Positions 33,340 through 43,954 of a stretch of DNA of 64,000 bases are shown one piece after another. The notes beneath the pieces were generated by a model. The model was given only the letters and a program-made list of their open reading frames with translations. It was not told the origin of the DNA and did not search any database. The stretch is from the NCBI RefSeq assembly GCF_007655135.1, contig NC_045129.1, positions 24,216,274 to 24,280,273 of the forward strand. The letters run 5' to 3'. Position 1 is the stretch's first letter. Each line of letters begins with the position of its first letter. The DNA is from Punica granatum. Lineage: Eukaryota > Streptophyta > Magnoliopsida > Myrtales > Lythraceae. Made by a program: the position numbers and the translations under genes.

Positions 33340-33988
33340 CGCGATCTTTAATTTGCATACAAACATCACTCGTTTTATCCAAGAGCATAATCGTCATTCC
33401 GTGATTCACCGATATCCTAGGCGTTAGGGAATTGGAAACACCTCGATCTATGGACGGAAAAGGGTAACTCGTTCGGGTGCGAGTCTCATTCGCATGGCCC
33501 ATTCCGTTCACTTTCGGTGTTTCTATCTCCCTATCGTAGATTCGGAGGTGAACATTTTGTTTCAGTTACGAAACACGAACAACCGGGTTAATCATGTATT
33601 TGACTTAAACAAACACTAGATAATGGATAGGTGGAATGCTAGATTCCAATCTAGAGTCAAAAATACGAGTTTGGCTAATTCAGTGAAGTCGCAGTGACAC
33701 CCCACTGAATAAGAATTCTAAAACAAATTCACACATGTAATTGGCCTAGAACCACATCCCTGCCCACTTCTTTGTTTTCCTAGGCTAGATACATTGTTTG
33801 CTAACCAACCCCGGTTAATAACTGATTAAATCACATACATTCGTCCTAATATACAACTTGTCTGTATTTATCTATGATTGTCAGTTATTGTCTGTTTTTC
33901 ATCAGTTTTATCAGTTTTCTTCTGTTTTACACTTGCTTTTGCTTATTTGTCGCGGTTTGGGTCCGAGCCCATAGGTTACGTGTTGCAC

Positions 33989-34032
33989 GGGGCCCAACAC
34001 CCCAAATCACTGAACACGAGGTCCAACGCCTC
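33989..34032 (+). repeat. Two TYCAACG-type hairpins, LTR N1
   Basis: GGGG-CCCAACA-CCCC (33989-34003) and GAGG-TCCAACG-CCTC (34018-34032). Confidence 0.62.
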
Positions 34033-35008
34033 CTAATTCACTGAGTGCGTGCAACCCGAGTGCGGAATGGGATCTAGTCTCGAGTCACCATCACACTCCA
34101 AATGTGGCCTATGTGGAAGGTAATTTGGATTAGATGTGTGAAACGTGCTTAGATATCACCCGAGAGCTCGATCGGCCCAACGGTTACGGTGAGAGCTAAT
34201 CGGTTCTCCCGCAAGCCGTCGGTCCGATTGGACCCGACCCCCGGCTCCTTGAGCCTGCGTTGCCTTAATTTATTTATCGGTCATTTAAAACACGCGGTGA
34301 GCCGGAGTGGAAATTGGCCCAATGCAAACCGATCGGGATCCATTTACTTATTCAGTTGTACTTTGTAATTATTCGAGAGAAAATTGCGAGGATTTTGTTT
34401 GTACATTCACTCATTCATTTGTAAGGATCCCCGATCGGCGAGCGAGAGGTCCAAGTGACGAACCGGTCAAGTTGGTCCATTGTTACCAAGAGATGAGTAA
34501 GCTCGAATACTCGTGATCTCAGCTCGCGCAGGAAATCGACCATCACCGTTCGATGAACTATAACGCTAAGATAGTGAACCGACTCCACGACGCACAAGCC
34601 TACTTTTCTCTCGAGGCCTTGGCCCAACTTAATCAATTCATCGACTTTACGGTGTCAAAACGGGCGAGTCAAGTGCAACCCTAAGTCACGCGGTAAATAA
34701 ACAAAACGGCAAGCCTAGCAAACTAGAGTACCGAAAGGGCGTGCGGGATATAGGCCCGCACGTAATAGAACCCCCGAATTCAGAATTTCCGGTTCCGTAT
34801 GACCATTGCCTTAGCATTTAGGTGTACCTTGTACCCCTAGACCCGGGCGACTCAACGGCCCTCGACTTACGGGTCGTAAACAGTAAGTGGCGACTCCTTC
34901 TCACGAGTGTCCGTCATGCGTCCTCGGGAAGGTGGACACTCCCAAGCCGCGTTGCATAGGTTTCGCGCATGCGTGCCCCGACGAGATAAAATTCGGGTGC
35001 GCACAGCT

Positions 35009-35027
35009 TGGCAACTCCACTGGGGAC
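35009..35027 (+). promoter_or_regulatory. Primer-binding site of element N
   Basis: TGGCAACTCCACTGGGGAC; differs from the B site by G to A at position 5. Confidence 0.75.
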
Positions 35028-36470
35028 ATCTAGAGGGTTCGGGCTCAATCCAGTTTGCTTGCTTGCTTGTTTATTTACTGCTTTCCGTCGTTTACCGCTT
35101 ATCTACTTACGCACATTTATTTCATGCATGCATTGCATATCATGCTAGCTTTAGGTTCCTCGTCCGAAATCCCGCGGGCGCCAAAGTAGGAAGTTATGTT
35201 AGTCAGAGGTTCCGAGTAAGAGAACGGATTGAGTCGGCTATGCCACCGAACCGGCCCCCAAAGATCCTCGCTCGATTTCAAGGAATTCACACCCTTGAGT
35301 CGGGAGCCCCCATCCATAGATAGCACGGTCCCTGTAGCACCAAACCATGCATCGTGTTATGCCTCCATGCAAGCCTTCAACCCGACTCCGACAACAGTCC
35401 ATCGAGTCGGCCTGCGAGCCATTTGAGTCTTTTCCATTTCAAGAGCGATGTACATGTAATTTCTATTAACCCGTGGACATTTACTCTCTTCGCACACATG
35501 CATCATGCAATTTTCAAAAATTAGGATGTCATTCATGTTGACGAGTCCTAAGCGGATTTTCCTGTCGTCTTGGTAAGGAACGCCTTGCTCGGCCTCCTGC
35601 CCGCGCCTCGACAGAGTCCGCCAACACAAGAAGACCTCACCGACCAGCCACAAAATGCGAATGGCATATATTTCGAGACAACATGATCGACCTCATCAAC
35701 ACTAGGTTCGATCACTGAGAGGTCGCTGAGAGATGAGGAACTCGCCGGCTAACCACCTTAGAGGGAGCTCTCCCAAACCCATGCCAAGATGCAGAGATGC
35801 AGTCAGGAGCTCGCTTGAACGAACGCCGCCCTGGAGAGGTCTAGGAAGAGGGCTTGTAGGGGACCATACATGCACTATAGGATAGATATCTTCGCAGGGC
35901 CTTCACCTAGAACCAGTGCTTTCCGAGGCTGCGCTCGCTCAAACTCTGAGTATGGTGGAAGATCAGCTTAGGACTTTATTTTACAAGATTTACATTGCAC
36001 TTTAGACCTTTCGAGTCAATGTAAATGACAACATTAGCTTTTGAAAATACACGCATCGTATACATTCTATTCATTTACTATTTCGCATAACAACTAACAT
36101 CCCACCATACAAGAGAGTGAGGACCTCTTTCGCAGGTAGACTGACCACGACCTTCATCCTCCCTCCACGGCAAGGCGAGCCATGGCCTGAGGACCAATCC
36201 ACCTTCCTAAGCGAAGCTAGCTTCTCACTAATCCAGCGCAGCCAAACGTCATCGCATAATCGAGCACACGTCTCTTCGTGCAACCGAGCACATCCACCAA
36301 CACAACCGAGTGTGTCCTTCCGCGTCGTGCGAGCATGCCTCCACCTTATCCATGCACACACCCTCGGCGCACTCGCACGACGCCTACTAGGCTAGTTCAA
36401 TCCCCTGTGCCTTTACGCTGAAACCGCGAGTATAGTTTGCTCCTTCATTGTTCCCCTTTTCCCATTGCAG
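35028..36470 (+). other. Element N leader and degenerate ORF1 region
   Basis: The leader to about 35560 matches those of B and A, including the GAGGTTCCGAGTAAG block. GGTAAGG at 35572 marks the place where ORF1 would start, but no long ORF1 frame remains. 35970-36080 aligns with the ORF1-gag spacer of A and B. It ends with a pyrimidine-rich tract and CAG at 36468-36470. Confidence 0.55.
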
Positions 36471-38212
36471 GAAATAACTAACAAGAAGACAATCTGAATC
36501 CCAAACGACCACAACCAGGACAATGAACACTCTCCGTCCGACTTCTTGGAATTTCGACATTGAGTCCCAACCCTCCCTCCGCAAAAGATCACAAGCGACA
36601 GCTCCGACTAACAGAGCATGGCCCTGCCCACCCGCCGCAAAAATAATTTGCACGATTGCATCTCCGACCGGAGAATGGACCCACCCCACCCTCCGCTGTG
36701 GCCATCAACCAGCTACCGGGGCAACACGCACTCTTCCTTAAACTCTATTTTATATTTATATGCATTCATAAATGGGTTCCTGGCATGAACAAACCCTTCT
36801 AGTGACATTAGGACCGTCCCAAAGATGCCCTATTGATTCTGTCGGATATGTTCAACTCGCCTGTCCTCTTGGGACCCGGCTCCTCGAGCTTTCCCTAGAA
36901 CGGCTGCGCATGCCAACCCATAATCGGGGAAAGTACAACTATGCTGTCCCCAGTCACGGTCTGACCACTCCAAGGTGGTGATGATCATACTCCCGGAATT
37001 GAGTGTTCCCCACGCGCGGCACCCTATGGGTCGCGCGCTGGACAAATGAATTTCCCATGGGTCCACCTTACATTTCTTACCACATATTCCACCGCATAAT
37101 CGCCTAATGTATCATCCTCTTTGTCATCCTTCACAAGGACATGCCAGTCGCAGGTGAAGAGGGATGCGCGGGTTCACACCTCCTCGAGAACTCCTATCGG
37201 GTCTTTCTTCCTATACTTCAGCAAGGAAGGGCCCGACAAGGAGGTACCCCCTATGAAGCCGATGACGGAAGTGTTCGAACGAGCCGCATGCCTTCAGCAC
37301 AACCGTCTCAATCGACAAACAAGCATGCCCATCGGCTTCGAGAGCACACCTCTCCAGCGTAAAAAAAACTGATGCTAGAGCAACAAGCATGATCGGGGAC
37401 GATGATTGTACAAGGCGCCCACCACAGGTCACATTAACAATGAAGATCGGGGCATTCACGTTCATCATTCAGACCGAGACCACCTCGAACATCATCCGGC
37501 CACGATGAGCATTTCCAAGCGACGTACGCTGGGGCATCCCCGGTTGAAGCTCGCGACAGCACGACCTCGGCAAGCGACGTACACTGGGGCATCCCTGGTT
37601 AAAGTTCGCCCTGAGGTCGCCATACTGGGTCACTCCAACAAACGACACTGGAACGCTCCCAGTCATCCATATCAAGAATGGGCATCTTCCACGGCAAGCA
37701 TCAGGACAACCTCGGTCACACACTCCCTAGGGCAATTTTGCATTTTCTTTCTCTAGACAACAGGGGAAATCACTTGTAAAGATTGCAAGGACGAAGAACA
37801 CGTAGTTCGGCTTCCGAATGCATGAAGAACAAACACCAAGTCTCCGCGAGGCAAAGCGCATCAAAGCACCCGCAACAACGAAAAAGTTGGGAAAAGTAAA
37901 ACAAATACATGGGGACACGATACAAACCCCAGCTGCAAGAAAAAAAAAAACAGAGCGAAAAGAAGCAGGAAAAACTCGCCAATAAAGAGAGAGAGAAAAG
38001 ATGAGGGAAAAACCCGCCAATGAACAAAACAAGACACCGTCGAGATATAAAACTCCGGCACTTCCAATTCGAAGAAGAAATCAACAAACCCCGACAAAAA
38101 GGGGGAGCAGCAAACGCAACTCCTCGACGGAGACAGAACGTAACGCACTCGAAGGTCGAATTATTCGAACCCTTCACCCTTGCAAACTCGAGAGACAAAA
38201 GAATCGAGCCTG
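36471..38212 (+). other. Element N internal region without recognisable coding domains
   Basis: There is no gag, protease, RT or integrase motif in any frame, although ORFs of 70-140 codons exist. A near-duplicate phrase (AGCGACGTACRCTGGGGCATCCC, ends at about 37540 and 37595) is repeated once. The lack of pol with retained ends marks N as a large non-autonomous derivative. Confidence 0.6.
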
Positions 38213-38358
38213 CTAGGTCGAAAACCCATCAAGGCGATCTAGGCAAAAGCTAGGGCAAGAGAGAGGCACGACTGAAAATCCCAAGGCGGGCGGTCGTGGC
38301 AAAAGGAGAGTTCATCCCCTTTAGGTTGAGAAGTACGGCCCCGAGGTGGGTGACCGTA
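38213..38358 (+). repeat. 3' UTR hairpin array, element N (short form)
   Basis: Type A: CTAGGTCG (38213-38220) with CGATCTAG (38235-38242). Type B: CACGAC (38267-38272) with GTCGTG (38293-38298) and inner CCC/GGG; TACGG (38334-38338) with CCGTA (38354-38358) and inner CCC/GGG. Tails are GCAAAAGCTAGGG and twice GCAAAAGGAGAG. Kept although the element has no pol. Confidence 0.7.
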
Positions 38359-39489
38359 GCAAAAGGAGAGTAAAATGAGACATAAACAAAACAGTCACCC
38401 TAGGCTCTCGCACACTGCGCGGACCAGGGATCCCCAAGGGAAATGGCCTGGTTGTCTACTCCGACACGATCCCCGATCGGCTCCCCAACACAGTTAAACC
38501 GTCCTAGGCTGTTTCTTCCTCAAGCACAGTACACAAGCAGGCACCCCATTTGAGCACTTCGCAATAGCCTACAGGACAAGAAGTCGAAAGAAGAGGGGGG
38601 GTACATCTCACGGCAGACGTGAACCCGTGTATCCTTTCAGCCTTGGGCAACATGCTCCCCAAGCTTTCTCTTTTCTCTTTGTCATTGCACAACTCCAAAA
38701 CGGGTCACAGCCACCCTTCAATCGGTTACCACAAAGCCAAAATCCTATACATTTTTTTCCGGGAGTCTAGTCATAACACTCTGGAAATGACTAGACCGAG
38801 GTTTGACCAAATTTGAACAAAAATCCCCCATGCGGGTTACAAATGCAGCCACCCTATGGCACCATGATGAGAAGGGTCCTAAGCTCACGGGCGTGTCAAA
38901 CAACCGATAGAGCCGCTTGGGCACCTTTGAGAACGTCTCGATATGCCCATGTAAGGCCAACAGGAGCCCTGGAGGCCTCGCGTCGGGGCCCTTGAAAGCG
39001 GGACCCCCATTCGCATCACCAAAGCAAAAACTCTCCACGGGTCACCCAAGCGACCCGAAACTGAAGAGCATGCGTCGCAAATACTTCCTTTTTATTCGCG
39101 CTTACACATTGTTAGTAATCCCCATGACTTACTAATAATGTCAGGATCACAGGTACAACAAATGCAAGAACTACGGCGGACTCTGATTTCCGACCCCTCG
39201 GGATACGTAGGCGCTCTACCCTAGAGCTCGAGTCCCTCATCGCACGACCGGGGCATCCTCAGCGAAGCAGCCGCCTCAACGCGAGACCGGTCCTCGACAA
39301 ATCAAATACCTCGGGGTTACGCATGACACCGTCATCAAACAAGCACCTCGGTCACACGACGATTCGCAAGCCATGATCACCACTGCATCACCCCAGCGTG
39401 ATCTTGGCTGAGTGTCAAGCGAACTGTCCTTTCAGCGCTAAGCGCTATTCCTTAACACTGATCTTTGCTCCTGCATTCCACGAACTTCG
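38359..39489 (+). other. Element N 3' UTR, non-coding
   Basis: 38790-39160 matches the M 3' UTR (26750-27093 in reverse), and 39180-39260 is the segment shared by E1, M and N. No coding domain. Confidence 0.6.
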
Positions 39490-39800
39490 CTACCACCATC
39501 TTGCGCTGCACGGGCCCATAAACCCATGTCTTTACTTTCCACGCACCGCACTGGCCCATAAACCCGTGTCCTTACTTTTCTTGCACCGCACGGGCCCATA
39601 AACCCGTGTCTTTACTTTCCCTGCATCGCACGGGCCCATAAACCCGTGTCTTTACTTTCTCGCATCGCACGGGCCCATAAACCCGTGTCTTTACTTGCCC
39701 ATAAACTCGTCTCTTTACTTTTCCTGCACCGCATGGGCCCATAAATCCGTGCTTTTACTCTTCCTACACCCACGGGCCCATAAACCCATGCCTTTACTTT
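39490..39800 (+). repeat. ~40-bp tandem array (about 8 copies), element N
   Basis: Same monomer as 28266-28985 but fewer copies. Confidence 0.9.
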
Positions 39801-40022
39801 CCATAAACCCGCAATTTATTGCTTTAAGTCTGATTCCCCTTCTTCCTATTCACTGATTCCGACATCTGTTCAATACATTTAGGTATGTATGCTTAATTTC
39901 TTCCCACGCATCCAAAGCTTAGGAACCAGCGGCCATTAGGAGAGAGGTCGAAGCGGTCGCCGGAACCAAAAAGGGTTGCTTCTCATAATCTTTGGCTGCA
40001 CCCTCTACTCGAGCACGCAGTC
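39801..40022 (+). other. N sequence between array and polypurine tract, second copy
   Basis: Nearly identical to 28986-29205; non-coding. Confidence 0.6.
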
Positions 40023-40035
40023 AAAGAGGGGCAAG
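40023..40035 (+). promoter_or_regulatory. Polypurine tract, second N copy
   Basis: AAAGAGGGGCAAG one base before LTR N2. Confidence 0.85.
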
Positions 40036-41574
40036 CTGTCAGCACCCCATTTTGGTCCACCGGCTCCGACAGAGGACTTCCGACCAAAGCTCGGAACACT
40101 ATTCACGATCGGAAAATCGAAGGCGAATGTGCGGGCACAGAGTCATGAATAATAAGAGAAAAGCAGGGTCCACTAGGAGAGCACGAGAAGGCAATCGGAA
40201 GAGTAAACAGATGACGAGCCCCGAAGTAACAGTAGCTGGCACTATGGCGCTATTCTTCACCGGATTACCGGAGCGTCAGAAGGTATCCAATATGGGAATC
40301 TAAAAATTACTCTTGGTGCCAAAATGACCAATGGCACATCCGGGTACACTTCAGAAGCACCCTGCTTAAGCCGGGGCACTCCCGAATATTCACAGACGCC
40401 TTCCTAACGGGGCCCCCGAGAGGCCCGATTCACGAACGGATAAACGGCACCCGGAAACAGGCCTGCACACTTCCAAGGACCACCAGGACCAAGGAACAAG
40501 TTTCAGATTGTCTTTCAGAGTTCGTCTTGGTCTCCCGAGTAGATCCCGACCCGGAAAAATGGCCCCTTTTTGCACAGAAACGTGGCCAAAGACCCTTTTA
40601 ATGAACCGTCAGTGCACGAAATCCGCGCCAACTAATCCCGAAGACCTCAAGGCCTAGGAAAACGAACCCTGATCTCATTGCACAATCCATTTAGGTTTCC
40701 CGAGTACTATTTCGGCAACGAAAGGGCCCCTTTCAAGCGGAATCTTGCGCTTAGAGCTCATTCGAGGAAATGTTGACGTCCGAGCTTTGCACCACCCACT
40801 CCCAACAACCCCCAGGGGCTAGGAAATCATTTCGGCTCGGACCAAGCAAATCATACCGAGCTCCCGAGTGACGTTTTAATGGTCATAAACGCCTCCCAAC
40901 AAGCCTTTGGGACTCGTTTTTGACAAATAGAGATCACTGTGGTCTCCGAACACATTAAAACATTCGGGAAACACTGAGAAAGCCCCGTTCGCGGATTCCT
41001 AGGTCATCTCCGGTTATCGATCTCCAGCCGGGGTTGGCAAGTAAACCGTTTCGCTCAATGCGAAAAATACACCGGTGCGAGCCTTACAACACGCAGAAGT
41101 GCAAATAGGCGTCAGAAGGGGACAACTTTGCTCCGATCATCCAAACGGAGCAAAACCGGCTTTCGAGTTCCCGTGCATTCGCTTTCAAGAAGCATGTCAA
41201 TATTAGGCTCATTAAAACCGTATTCGCGAGCACATCGATAATTCGTCCTTCAAGTGAACCACGAAAATCGAACGCGCGACCAATCGAGCCTCGAGCTTCT
41301 TCCGGCTTTTCTCTTAGTCAAGTGGGACCCTTGAGCTAGCCAAGCCAAGCCAAGCCGCAAGCCATGGCTCTTCTCTAGAAGCAAGCCAAATGAGCCTCCA
41401 CCACACACTTTCAAAATATCTTCTTACACCCATCACTTCCATTCTCCCATCCATCACCTCCCATCACCTTTCAAGACAACTTTCCCACCCTAATCTTCCA
41501 TCAAAAAATTCGGATCCCCTAAGCACCACTTAATTGCACTTAACTCTACTTAATCTTGTCATTAAGCTTGCTTT

Positions 41575-41580
41575 TATAAG
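41575..41580 (+). promoter_or_regulatory. TATA box of LTR N2
   Basis: TATAAG in the same context as 30775. Confidence 0.5.
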
Positions 41581-42466
41581 TGCATTGGGTCATTAACTTA
41601 ATCACAACTCCTCTTGCACTCTCTCTCTAGCTTTCTCACTAAAAAGCTCTCTCAAATTCCTCTCAAACTCCAACATTTCGTTCAGCCCAAGCACAGCCCG
41701 GCTCAAGGCCAAAATTGCCGGAAAACTCAACCGTTTTCCGGCGACCGCCACTCAACTTGAATCAAACTTGACCAAACTTCATATCCCACACGTACTTGAC
41801 CTCCCGAGTCCATTTCCGGTGTTAGTTTCGGCATTTGAAGCTTCCAGCATGCAGTTCCAGCCCAGTTCAAAATCGGGTCCCTAGGGAGTTTCCCGGTTTC
41901 TAGGCGAGTTCTTCCTTCCCGACTTAAGTAAACTCAACCAAACTTCATATCCCACATGTTTTCGACCTCCTAAGTCCATTTCTGACCTTAGAAATTTCAT
42001 TTGAAGCTCCCAGCATCTCGTTCCAGCTCTGTCCAGAAACAGTCCTTTAAGCGCTTTCCCGGTTTCTAAGCGAGTTCTTCCCTCTCGACTTAAGCAAACT
42101 CAACCAAACTTCATATCCCACATGTTTTCGACCCCCTAAGTCCATTTCCAAGATTAGTTTTTGTATTGGAACCCTCCAGCCCCACGTTCCAGAGTTGAGC
42201 AGAATCGGGTTTCACGGGTGCATCCCGGGCTTTCTCGATGTCTTCTCCATCTCACGACTAAGGCGAGTCGTGCCATCACTTTCTAAGGGTTCCTCACGAT
42301 CCTCACTCTCCCCCGTGACAAGGTGGTTGCGTGCCGAGAGCCGTTCAACCATGCACCTCCGCCATTTCTCTCCTTTCTCCCTTCTCGGATCATTCCAGTT
42401 TTTACCGGTTTTCTTTGCATTTTCCAGGAAAATATAAGCATGCAATCCTCACGAAACCACCACAGG

Positions 42467-42857
42467 CATGATCCTCATTCAGTAATGAGTCCAATGCCAC
42501 CGACCTTGCATCAAAAGACCACCGGGAGCCTCCCATAGAGTCGTTTCTTTATCGGGTGCCAGTCGGGTTTGTTCCTCTGGTTTTCTTTTCTAATCCGAAA
42601 TTTGCAGGAACGTACAGGTCAGCTCGGGTTGCATCTCGCTACGAGCCACCTATCACCGTGATCCTCAGTCAGTTAGGAGTCCAATGCCACTGACCTTGCA
42701 TTAAAAGACCACCGGGAGCCTCCTGTGGAGCCGTTTCTTCATCGGGTGCCAGTCGGGTCTGTTTTGACCCGACTGGGTCTGTCCTTTTTTACTGACTCGA
42801 TTTTGTTTTTGATTTCCGGAAAATCTACGCATGCTATCCTCTCGAAACCACCACAGG
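42467..42857 (+). repeat. Two ~190-bp tandem units inside LTR N2
   Basis: Units start at 42467 and 42657; the diverged next start is at 42858. One unit fewer than LTR N1. Confidence 0.82.
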
Positions 42858-43438
42858 CGTGATCCTTAGTCTCTTGGGAATCCAACGCAACTGGTCCCGC
42901 GCAAAAATTCCATCCCGATCAACCGGTACAGCCCCGACAAGCCAGACTGCCAGTCGGGTCTGCCAGTCGACCCGACTGCACCGGTTCGGGTCTGTTCGTT
43001 CCAGCTGAGTCTCCCGACTCCCTTTGCCACTTCTCCGACTCTTTCCTCGTGTTCCGAGGCTAGGTAAACTCCTCTACGACTTAGAGAAGCTAGGATCTTC
43101 GATACTTGTTTGTTATGGGGGTTGGGGTGGTTAACAAACCGAAATGCATGCAAGTTCAAGTTTTTATATATTCCCATGCAAATGTACGTCGTTTATATAT
43201 TCCCAAGATCGGTTCCCGTGTTTTCGCGTTTTACAATTGCATGAATCGACGCCGTTTTACCGATTCCTTTATATATATATTGTATGTGTTCGTTTGTGTG
43301 TTCGGTTGTGTTTCAAGATCTTGGCGGCGTCGGTTTCCTTCCATTTTCACCGAAATATGTGTTATTATTGTGCTCGATGTATTATGTATGCAAGGTACAG
43401 CTAGAATCGACGTAGGAGACTCTCCATAACCCAAGTCA

Positions 43439-43494
43439 GGTCAAGGAGAGCTCTCGGCCTAACCCTTGGAGAGGTGGCCGTGTGCCCTTTGACC
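43439..43494 (+). repeat. Two-tier hairpin, LTR N2
   Basis: GGTCAA (43439-43444) with TTGACC (43489-43494); same inner CGGCC/GGCCG as in N1. Confidence 0.65.
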
Positions 43495-43771
43495 CTTCCC
43501 GGGTTTAGGACGGTCTCTTTCGTTGCTTCGGAATCGTCCCTTGGAATTGACTGTATTCATATTTTGTGTTTTTTTATCGTTGATCATGTGCTAGCCGCCT
43601 CCTAGGAGAGTTAGTTTTGGAAGATTATCCGTCAAATCCACAATTCCTCGATATAAGATCACTACCACCGAATAATTTCACAAATGGGAGAAACGGGACG
43701 TATCATTCGGCTAATTAAAACACTTGGACTAAATAATTAGATAAATTGATTATTAATTCGTAAACGCATCG

Positions 43772-43954
43772 ATGGTTCACGGAACGGCAAAAATGCTCTT
43801 TTCTTTAAAAACTCACAATTTCAAAGCACCAAGACACGTAACACGAGTAGAATCGATGTCTAGCGAGTACTCGCGTGCTATGACTCGAGTCCGGGCCCAA
43901 TTTGAGGCGGCTCGAGTCGAGACGCGCGAGTCCTTTTTAGACCTTTTCGTGTGA
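43772..43954 (+). CDS. LTR-embedded 60-codon ORF, unknown
   Basis: LTR N2 copy of the ORF at 33157-33339, with a few amino-acid differences (H/R, P/R, K/E). Coding status doubtful. Confidence 0.18.
   Translation: MVHGTAKMLFSLKTHNFKAPRHVTRVESMSSEYSRAMTRVRAQFEAARVETRESFLDLFV

Larger units (their letters stand above)
29220..35005 (+). mobile_element. LTR N1 (5,786 bp), shared between two internal regions
   Basis: Begins TATCAGCACCCC (the TG is mutated to TA) after a polypurine tract and ends GGGTGCGCACA before a primer-binding site, so it served as 3' LTR of the left unit and 5' LTR of the right one. Nearly identical to LTR N2 over its length, apart from one extra ~190-bp repeat unit. Contains TATAAG at 30775, the 190-bp units (31667-32242), a two-tier hairpin at 32824-32879, the 60-codon ORF at 33157, TYCAACG hairpins at 33989-34032 and the GGATCC arms at 34329-34341 and 34425-34438. 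Confidence 0.92.

Noticed and set aside
35657..38253. Host gene in the coding-poor interior of element N
   Set aside because: ORFs are short, overlap on both strands, show no domain, and the region is framed by primer site and hairpin array of a retrotransposon.
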